This document shows, piece by piece, positions 32,639 to 38,041 of a stretch of DNA of 38,041 nt. Source of the DNA: Candidatus Poribacteria bacterium (GTDB lineage Bacteria; Poribacteria; WGA-4E; WGA-3G); NCBI GenBank assembly GCA_022823085.1, contig JAJDXV010000155.1:1-38041 (forward strand), in the 5' to 3' direction. Within the stretch, counting starts at the first letter, position 1; the number at the start of each line of letters is the position of its first letter. The translations under genes and the position numbers were made by a program. The notes below the pieces were generated by a model. The model was not told the origin of the DNA and did no database searches. It saw only the letters and a program-made list of their open reading frames with translations.

Positions 32639-32700
32639 TTTCGGTTTCAAGTTACCGAAAACCATCGTGAAATGAAATTATGCCTTAAATGGCATAATTT
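32639..32700. promoter_or_regulatory. Two tandem dyads upstream of the PorV-like gene
   Basis: The first dyad is TTTCGGT..ACCGAAA (32639-32660, 8-nt loop). The second is a perfect 10-bp dyad AAATTATGCC..GGCATAATTT (32675-32700, 6-nt loop). They sit between the DUF6785 stop and the PorV start, 51 nt before the latter. The second is AT-rich and lacks a T-tract, so an operator or mRNA leader structure is as likely as termination. Confidence 0.4.
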
Positions 32701-32750
32701 GTCTTTGCTTTACATTTGGAACGATGCTCAAGGGACCATAATTAAAAAAA

Positions 32751-33806
32751 ATGAAAATACGACGCTTTTACTTCTTTGTTCTAATAGCAAGCCTCATTTT
32801 ACCTACAACCCTCGAAGCAGCAGACGAAGGCGCGCACACCGCCGAATTTCTTAGCCACGGTGTAGGCGCACGCGCACTCGGAATGGGGAGCGCATTCGTC
32901 GCTATCGCTGACGACGCAACCGCTACCTATTGGAACCCAGCAGGACTTACCAAAGTCAAGAAACACAGCTTTTCAGCAATGTATTCCGATACCTTTAGCA
33001 CCGGAGATGGCAGCTGGCTCAGCAGAGGTTTGGTCTCCTACAACTTCCTCAACTACGTCTATCAAATTGAGGACATCGGCAGCCTCGGTGTCAGTTGGAT
33101 TCGACTCGGTGTTGACGATATACCGCGCACAACCTTCATAGACCTCAACGACAACGGTATCCTTGGTGATTTTCAAGACAAAAACGGCAACGGTGTTAAA
33201 GATGACGGTGAACTCTATATCGAAAAACCCTACATCGCAGAGTATTTCAGCAATACCGATAACGCCTTACTCGTCTCTTATGCACGACAGGTCCATTCGA
33301 TGGTCGCCGTCGGGGGGAACCTCAAACTCCTCAACCAGTCCATCTTTGAAAACAGCGGAACCGGTTTCGGCATCGACATCGGGGTGATCGCAGAACCCTA
33401 CAACGGACTCCGAGTCGGTGTAATGTTACTCGATGCTACAGGCACACAGATCCGGTGGGATACGCCTGAGACACCAACATTCACACGCACCAGACGACTC
33501 CGATTCGGCACTGCCTACCACTTCACCGTTCCACGCCTCGGCAAAGGAGCGATCGGTGTAGACTTTGAAACCGATCAGGCAGACCTTGAAGAAGGCAGCG
33601 ATAGCGGCGGGATGATCCTACGCGCAGGCGCAGAATACTGGCTCTTTGACACCGTCGCACTCCGCTGTGGATGGAACGGACACGGACTTTCCGCAGGTGC
33701 TGGACTCCGTGTTAAGGTAAATACCATGTCCTTCTTCATCAACTACGCTTTCAACACCCACACCCTTGGTGGCTCACAACGTATCTCTGTTTCCGGAGAA
33801 TTCTAA
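32751..33806 (+). CDS. PorV/PorQ-family outer membrane beta-barrel protein
   Basis: 351 residues from ATG 32751. The signal peptide FYFFVLIASLILPTTLEA is followed by the family hallmark EFLSHGVGARALGMGSAFVA and DDATATYWNPAGLTKVKK, shared by PorV/PorQ and FadL-like barrels. The remainder alternates in beta-barrel fashion with strands such as YDFxxYxY-type pairs, and ends in a terminal strand SVSGEF with C-terminal Phe, as expected for BAM substrates. In Bacteroidetes PorV is the shuttle of the type IX secretion system that brings cargo to the attachment site. A central loop is rich in Asp/Asn (DLNDNGILGDFQDKNGNG), suggesting calcium binding. The next gene downstream encodes a protein with a type IX-like sorting domain. 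Confidence 0.88.
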   Translation: MKIRRFYFFVLIASLILPTTLEAADEGAHTAEFLSHGVGARALGMGSAFVAIADDATATYWNPAGLTKVKKHSFSAMYSDTFSTGDGSWLSRGLVSYNFLNYVYQIEDIGSLGVSWIRLGVDDIPRTTFIDLNDNGILGDFQDKNGNGVKDDGELYIEKPYIAEYFSNTDNALLVSYARQVHSMVAVGGNLKLLNQSIFENSGTGFGIDIGVIAEPYNGLRVGVMLLDATGTQIRWDTPETPTFTRTRRLRFGTAYHFTVPRLGKGAIGVDFETDQADLEEGSDSGGMILRAGAEYWLFDTVALRCGWNGHGLSAGAGLRVKVNTMSFFINYAFNTHTLGGSQRISVSGEF

Positions 33807-33890
33807 TTAACCTGGGTTGGATAAAATATTTATAAAATACGTTCCAAATCCAGATTGCCTAAAGTCGGCAACCCCATAGAAAGGAAATAT

Positions 33891-36446
33891 ATGAAAACTA
33901 CATTTTTTTCTTTATTAACCATTTGCTGTTTAGCAGTTTTATTTTTTTCTTCCAATACTTTTGCCCAAGATTCACCCCAATGGAATTTACCCGAAGGAGC
34001 CACAGCGCGACTCGGCAAAGGCTGGTTATATGAAATTCAGTATTCCCCTGATGGCACACGGCTCGCCGCCGCAGGGACCCTCGGAATTTGGATTTATGAC
34101 ACCGCAACTGATGAAGAAATTGCCCTCTTTCCCGCACATGGATATGGCGTTTCAGCACTCGCGTATTCACCTGACGGAAACATACTCGCCAGTGGAAGCG
34201 CGAACGGGACCATCCACTTGTGGAACCCTGAAACCGGTGAAGTTCTGAACACCCTCACTGAACACAGACGAAGTGTCCGAAGCCTCGTTTTCAATTCTGA
34301 TGGGTCTGTACTCGCGAGCGGCAGCAGAGATGATACGATCCGTCTTTGGAACCCCGAAACCGGCGAACTCCTGAAAACGCTTGAGGGGCATACCGAAGGT
34401 GTCAGTAGCCTCGTTTTCAGTGGTGATGGCAGCACCCTCATCAGTGCAAGTCGAGACGATACCATCCGTATATGGGACGTTGCTACAGGGGGACTACAGC
34501 AAACGCTTGAAAAACATCGAGATAATGTCGCAAGTGTTGTACTCAGCCCGGATGGCGCAACCCTCGCAAGCGGTGATTTGAACGCCGTTATCCATTTATG
34601 GGATACCGCCACATGGACAATCAAGCAGACCCTCACTCGACATACATCACACATCTACGATATGAAATACAGTCCGGATGGCAGCCTGCTCGTGAGTGCC
34701 GGTGAAGACGATACCGTCCGAGTGTGGGACGCTGGCACAGGTGATCTCCTACACACAATCAATGCACACACCGCTGATGTCTATAGTATCGCTTTTACAC
34801 CTGATGGAAATACCCTCGCTACCGGTGCCTGGGATGCCTCTATCCGTTTCTGGGAACCTCACACAGGCAGACACCTAAAAACCATTACCGGACATACAGA
34901 TGCTGTCCTCAGTGTTACATTTAATGCTGACGGCAGCATCCTTGCCACTCGGAGTTGGGACAAAACCATCCGGCTCTGGGACGCCGATACAGGACAACTT
35001 CGCCATACCCTCATCGGACACCAAGATGACGTTGACGTTGTTGTTTTTGCACCTGATGGCAGAACCCTCGCAAGTGGAAGCCAAGACAATACCGTCCGTT
35101 TATGGGACGCTATTACCGGCGAACACATAAAGACACTCAGAGGACACTATTCCTACCTCATAAGCCTTGCCTTCAACCCCGACGGCAGCATACTTGCAAG
35201 TGGGAGTGAGGATGATAGCATCCGTCTATGGGATGTTGCCGCAGGTCAGTACATCGGAGGGTTGTGGGAACATGAAGCAGGGGTTGAAACACTCGCTTTT
35301 AGTCCCGATGGCACAATGCTTGCCAGTGGAAGTCGCGACGATAAGATTATTTTGTGGGATACCGAAACACGAGAAGCACTGCATACCATCACCGAACACG
35401 AAGATGATGTTTGGACAGTCGCCTTCAGCCCTGATGGTAAAATGCTTGCCAGCGGAGGCGGCGACACGGTTTCCCTATGGGATGTTGCTACTGCTACACT
35501 CCTACAGACATTCCGCAGACCAATTGACCCAGAATCAGTCGTAGGAACGCCAGAAGAATTGACAGACGACGCACCTACCGATCTTGCTGCAAATGCTACG
35601 AGTATCGTCTTCAGTCCTGATGGCGCAGCACTTGTGAGCGGAAGTTACGACGCAACGATCCGTTTGTGGGACATTTCCACTGGGGCGCAGCTTGAGACGC
35701 TTGATGGACACACGTATTCCATCACAAGCGTCGCAGTCAGTCCTGATGGTAGCACAATCGCAAGTGGCAGCTTCGATGGTACAGTCCTCCTATGGGCATT
35801 CCCTGACATAAGGGTTGCCACCGAAATCCTTGCCGATCTGAACGGCGACGGTGTGGTCAATATCCAAGATATAATCTTGATTGCAGCGAGCTTCGGAGAA
35901 TCTGGTGAGAGCGATGCAGACGTGAATGGCGACGGTGAAGTCAACATTCAAGACCTTGTCGCGGCTGCGAACGCTCTCGGAAATGCTGCAGGCGCGCCTT
36001 CTATCCGTTCACTATCAGCAACCCAAGTCGAACAGTGGCTAAGCCTCGCGAAACGAGAAGGGGTCCAAGACCTCCAAATCTTAGCATCGGATATGATCTC
36101 ATATCAACGCGGCGTTCAGGTGTTGGAACAGATTTTGGCATCGCTAACACCACAAACCACAACACTCCTTGCGAACTACCCGAACCCGTTCAATCCGGAG
36201 ACATGGATACCCTATCAGTTAGCAACGCCTGCCGAGGTCGCATTGACGATCTACGCAGCCAACGGAGCAGTCGTCCGAACTTTGACACTGGGACATCAAC
36301 CCGCAGGACACTATCAAAGTCGTAGCCGTGCCGCATACTGGGACGGCAGAAACGAACTCGGTGAACCCGTCGCAAGCGGAGTCTATTTCTACACACTCAC
36401 CGCCGGCGATTTTACTGCCACCCGCAAGATGTTAATACGCAAATAG
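33891..36446 (+). CDS. Exported WD40 double propeller with dockerin repeats and T9SS-type sorting domain
   Basis: 851 residues from ATG 33891 (AAAGGA 7-8 nt upstream; the frame opens at TTG 33855). A signal peptide ends SNTFA. About 14 WD40 repeats follow, enough for two seven-bladed propellers; blades read GHxxxVxSxxFSPDG...LASGSxDxTIRLWD. One blade boundary carries a 35-residue insert rich in Asp/Pro (IDPESVVGTPEELTDDAPTD). Next are two dockerin-type calcium loops, DLNGDGVVNIQDIILIAASF and DVNGDGEVNIQDLVAAANAL. The protein ends in a FlgD/T9SS type A-like domain: LLANYPNPFNPETWIPYQL, YAANGAVVRTLTLG, YWDGRNELGEPVASGVYFY and a terminal RKMLIRK. The arrangement suggests a secreted, surface-attached scaffold exported with help of the PorV-like neighbour. 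Intracellular function is unlikely. Confidence 0.9.
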   Translation: MKTTFFSLLTICCLAVLFFSSNTFAQDSPQWNLPEGATARLGKGWLYEIQYSPDGTRLAAAGTLGIWIYDTATDEEIALFPAHGYGVSALAYSPDGNILASGSANGTIHLWNPETGEVLNTLTEHRRSVRSLVFNSDGSVLASGSRDDTIRLWNPETGELLKTLEGHTEGVSSLVFSGDGSTLISASRDDTIRIWDVATGGLQQTLEKHRDNVASVVLSPDGATLASGDLNAVIHLWDTATWTIKQTLTRHTSHIYDMKYSPDGSLLVSAGEDDTVRVWDAGTGDLLHTINAHTADVYSIAFTPDGNTLATGAWDASIRFWEPHTGRHLKTITGHTDAVLSVTFNADGSILATRSWDKTIRLWDADTGQLRHTLIGHQDDVDVVVFAPDGRTLASGSQDNTVRLWDAITGEHIKTLRGHYSYLISLAFNPDGSILASGSEDDSIRLWDVAAGQYIGGLWEHEAGVETLAFSPDGTMLASGSRDDKIILWDTETREALHTITEHEDDVWTVAFSPDGKMLASGGGDTVSLWDVATATLLQTFRRPIDPESVVGTPEELTDDAPTDLAANATSIVFSPDGAALVSGSYDATIRLWDISTGAQLETLDGHTYSITSVAVSPDGSTIASGSFDGTVLLWAFPDIRVATEILADLNGDGVVNIQDIILIAASFGESGESDADVNGDGEVNIQDLVAAANALGNAAGAPSIRSLSATQVEQWLSLAKREGVQDLQILASDMISYQRGVQVLEQILASLTPQTTTLLANYPNPFNPETWIPYQLATPAEVALTIYAANGAVVRTLTLGHQPAGHYQSRSRAAYWDGRNELGEPVASGVYFYTLTAGDFTATRKMLIRK

Positions 36447-36506
36447 TATCATAAGACCTTATGACGGTTGGAATGCTGATGCTTATTAGCTTCCAACCCT
36501 CCCCTC

Positions 36507-36582
36507 TTTGTAGGAGCGAGTTTTACTCGCGATCCCTGATTTATACTCGAAAACACTCGCGCGCACAGCTCGCTCCTACAAA
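36507..36582. repeat. Composite REP-like palindrome with 14-bp perfect ends
   Basis: TTTGTAGGAGCGAG (36507-36520) and CTCGCTCCTACAAA (36569-36582) are perfect inverted copies around a 48-bp interior that contains CTCGCGATCC. Same GTAGGAGCGA family as 23372 and 27019. It sits in the 548-bp spacer after the WD40 gene, which has no credible gene. Confidence 0.65.
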
Positions 36583-36617
36583 AAACACACCACGCCCTTC
36601 GGTGCCAAGAAGTCTCT

Positions 36618-36682
36618 TTGCTCCAGCGGAGCAATATATCTATAGAAAAGCGGGCTGAAGCGACTGCACTCCAGCGGAGTGC
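36618..36682. repeat. Pair of CTCCAGCGGAG hairpins
   Basis: TTGCTCC-AGC-GGAGCAA (36618-36634) and GCACTCC-AGC-GGAGTGC (36666-36682) are perfect 7-bp hairpins with the same core and triloop but different outer bases. The outer base pairs co-vary between the two, so structure rather than sequence seems conserved. Confidence 0.6.
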
Positions 36683-36854
36683 TATGTAAACACATCTAAC
36701 AGCGGTATCCTTCTGGTGTTTCATAGTGACCTCCATGAAAAGCGTGTTGGGAATGCAAATACATCTACCTGTTAGCCTAACGCATACTATAAGTATAACG
36801 CATGGGGTCATTTGATACAAACTATAAATAACCCGCTTTAACATTAAATTTTTC

Positions 36855-36888
36855 AGGGAAAGACTGCGAAGTCTTTCCCTATTTTTTT
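36855..36888 (+). terminator. Strong rho-independent terminator
   Basis: A perfect 11-bp stem AGGGAAAGACT...AGTCTTTCCCT with GCGA tetraloop is followed by ATTTTTTT. It lies 409 nt past the WD40 stop and 119 nt before the TPR gene start. Whatever transcript it ends must cross or start within the palindrome-rich spacer. Confidence 0.85.
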
Positions 36889-36918
36889 CCCCAGAAGTGC
36901 ATCCATTGATGTGTAATA

Positions 36919-36956
36919 ACGAAAATATAAGATTCGCGAGAGTCCTCTATTTTCGT
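36919..36956. promoter_or_regulatory. Inverted repeat upstream of the TPR gene
   Basis: ACGAAAATA (36919-36927) and TATTTTCGT (36948-36956) are perfect 9-bp inverted copies separated by 20 nt, about 50 nt before the TPR gene start. Possible operator or leader structure; no function shown. Confidence 0.3.
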
Positions 36957-37006
36957 TCAATCGCTTTTAACCATTTTAACCTAAATATCACACAATGGAG
37001 GTCCTA

Positions 37007-37888
37007 ATGAGAAATAAAACCCGCGTCCCCGAAATCCGTATAGGTCTTGAGGATGAATCCTTCATAACCGAACAGGAATCCCAAAACCTGAAAACCTGTG
37101 CGCAAAATTTAATGGCAATCGGAAAAGCACTGCAAACCTATAAAAAGGAACACGGTGATTTTCCTGAATGGCTTTCAGAACTTTATCCAAAGTATTTGAC
37201 AAACCCGGATGTTTTGATCTGTCCAGCAGATGAAGATCAAGGCGTGCCAATTTTGCCTTATGACACAGACCCAAACCTACCTGTGAGTTACAACTACGAT
37301 TATGATCCAGAATATTATCAACAATGGCTAAAACATGAACGCAACGTATATGCCGACGCTAACCCAATTGTCCGATGTCCACACTACGCAAACCCCGATT
37401 CAGATTCTACATTAGTGTCAAATTTGTATTTAAACCTAAGTTTTTCCAATAATGTCTACCTATCAGACGCTTTTTGGCACAAGCATCCCATAAAAATGTA
37501 TGGCAGCCTTCAAGCAGCTATAGCAGGATATGAAAGAGCACTTCAACTTGTGCCTGAGGATCCAAATTTTTTCGATCTCTACTCTGAGATGATTCGTCTC
37601 TATGTTATAGCTGATCGCAGTGAAGATGCTGAAAATCTCATTGATAACTTCAAATCCATTATGAAACCGCACAGTGAAGACATCATGCGGTTCCGAGATT
37701 ATTTTACGCTTCTGGAGATGTTACGGGCATGCAACAAACATCAAGAGGCACTTCAACTGTGTGAGAATCTTGAAAGAACAGAACAGAAAAACCCATGGCT
37801 AAAGAGTCTTTATCGGGAATTTGCAGTGACTCACGAAGAACTGGGTAATATTGAACTTGCAGATACGTATTTTGATAAGTATGAGTGA
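37007..37888 (+). CDS. TPR protein with pseudopilin-like N-terminal module
   Basis: 293 residues from ATG 37007, preceded by GGAGG; an in-frame ATG at 36995 contains that ribosome site and is rejected. No signal peptide or type IV prepilin helix. Residues about 20-75 (CAQNLMAIGKALQTYKKEHG, then DFPEWLSELYPKYL, then DVLICPAD) resemble the globular part of type II secretion G-like pseudopilins, without the hydrophobic helix that normally precedes it. From about residue 155 TPR-like helices appear (AAIAGYERALQLVPEDPNFF, SEDAENLIDNFKSIM, HQEALQLCENLERTEQKNPW, THEELGNIELADTYFDKYE). The combination suggests a cytosolic protein-protein interaction scaffold. Function unknown. A probable IS200/IS605 end begins within 5-10 bp of its stop. 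Confidence 0.72.
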   Translation: MRNKTRVPEIRIGLEDESFITEQESQNLKTCAQNLMAIGKALQTYKKEHGDFPEWLSELYPKYLTNPDVLICPADEDQGVPILPYDTDPNLPVSYNYDYDPEYYQQWLKHERNVYADANPIVRCPHYANPDSDSTLVSNLYLNLSFSNNVYLSDAFWHKHPIKMYGSLQAAIAGYERALQLVPEDPNFFDLYSEMIRLYVIADRSEDAENLIDNFKSIMKPHSEDIMRFRDYFTLLEMLRACNKHQEALQLCENLERTEQKNPWLKSLYREFAVTHEELGNIELADTYFDKYE

Positions 37889-37892
37889 TACT

Positions 37893-37913
37893 CACAACGC
37901 CTAAAGGCGTGTG
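37893..37913 (-). mobile_element. Probable IS200/IS605-type right-end hairpin
   Basis: CAC-a-ACGCC-TAAA-GGCGT-GTG forms an 8-bp stem with a single-base bulge. The minus strand reads AAGCACACGCCTTTAGGCG, the arrangement common at the 3' ends of tnpB-carrying IS200/IS605 elements, where the tnpB stop codon (TTTAG) lies in the loop. It starts just 4 nt past the TPR gene stop. Confidence 0.5.
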
Positions 37914-38041
37914 CTTCTTTGCTTCCTTGTAGGAGGCTTACTTGATTTGAGTCCCGAAAACGGTGACCACTTATCAAGTCTACACAGATCCGGATGATAC
38001 CGAATACCTGTGGGGGATACCACCGCCCCAACTACAGGGTT
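37901..38041 (-). CDS. Possible 3' end of a tnpB-like gene (partial)
   Basis: From the window edge the minus strand has an open frame of 46 residues (GAVVSPTGIRYHPDLCRLDK, then WSPFSGLKSSKPP) ending RSTRL at TAG 37901-37903, inside the hairpin. A stop codon in the loop of a terminal hairpin, after a basic, Ser/Pro/Lys-rich tail, is typical of TnpB. The zinc-finger core would lie outside the window. On the plus strand the same DNA encodes an equally long open frame (TTYQVYTDPDDTEYLWGIPP) with no ribosome site, so coding direction is uncertain. Confidence 0.35.
   Translation of the reverse strand, partial: NPVVGAVVSPTGIRYHPDLCRLDKWSPFSGLKSSKPPTRKQRSTRL

Noticed and set aside
33891..35820. Tandem DNA repeat array
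   Set aside because: The periodicity comes from protein-level WD40 blades; DNA copies differ widely and no minisatellite-like identity is seen.
36995..37006. Upstream ATG of the TPR gene
   Set aside because: Codons 2-3 are the GGAGG ribosome site for ATG 37007. The same logic rejects 7978 for Uma2, and similarly TTG 12962 and TTG 25428.
1..38041. tRNA or rRNA genes
   Set aside because: No cloverleaf with TTCRA arm plus acceptor pairing, and no rRNA-like conserved blocks, could be recognised by eye. A covariance-model scan would be decisive.

Overview
The window looks like a chromosomal contig from a sponge-symbiont-type bacterium of the Candidatus Poribacteria kind. That assignment is inference from gene content: LamG lipoprotein/secreted proteins, phytanoyl-CoA dioxygenase (PhyH) paralogues, Uma2 nucleases, a DUF6785-type membrane protein, and WD40 proteins ending in a PNPFNPE-type sorting domain. 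No rRNA or tRNA gene was seen, so the placement has no marker support here.

Layout. 1-1.9 kb: the 3' end of an unknown gene ending in a transposon-like terminal repeat, then a small gene overlapping a 473-residue helical protein (possibly one gene split by a frameshift). 2.07-6.8 kb: a giant DUF4011-type SF1 helicase with an MTES_1575/DUF559-like nuclease domain, a type common in defence islands. 6.9-12.9 kb: a LamG protein, a membrane-protein remnant, Uma2, housekeeping gpmI and prs, and a GT4 glycosyltransferase. 12.9-20.1 kb: two PhyH oxygenases, two selenocysteine-containing HMA lipoproteins, a UvrC/Cho-like nuclease, a second Uma2, a sulfatase remnant, a selenocysteine-containing peroxiredoxin-like lipoprotein, a sugar-phosphate isomerase-like TIM barrel and an SGNH hydrolase. 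20.1-23.0 kb (minus strand): a Gfo/Idh/MocA oxidoreductase and two more LamG proteins. 23.4-28.7 kb: a YCF48-like beta-propeller, TolC, a 124-bp MITE, and a HlyD-type adaptor. 28.9-38 kb: a GHMP (galacto)kinase, a DUF6785 membrane protein, a PorV-like barrel, a WD40-dockerin-sorting-domain protein, a palindrome-rich spacer, a TPR protein, and probably the right end of an IS200/IS605 element.

The main signal is a cluster of three genes within about 4.3 kb (14.0-18.3 kb) that look truncated because each has an in-frame TGA exactly where a family cysteine is expected. Two are HMA lipoproteins with GMT-TGA-xxC. One is a redoxin with T-TGA-GFC. Reading continues for 60-110 codons of clearly homologous protein after each TGA. 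Each TGA is followed 22-24 nt later by the 3-nt loop of a 7-bp hairpin (loop GGA, GGC and GGC). The two HMA genes are paralogues, but the redoxin is unrelated, so the shared hairpin is best explained as a compact bacterial SECIS element.

Other themes: a mobile MITE family whose terminal repeat recurs at the window start; dispersed palindromes (GTAGGAGCGA..., GGCGAGG...CCTCGCC, CTCCAGCGGAG) that partly act as terminators; extended -10 promoters with 17-18 bp spacing; and a PorV-like protein next to a putative type IX-secreted substrate.
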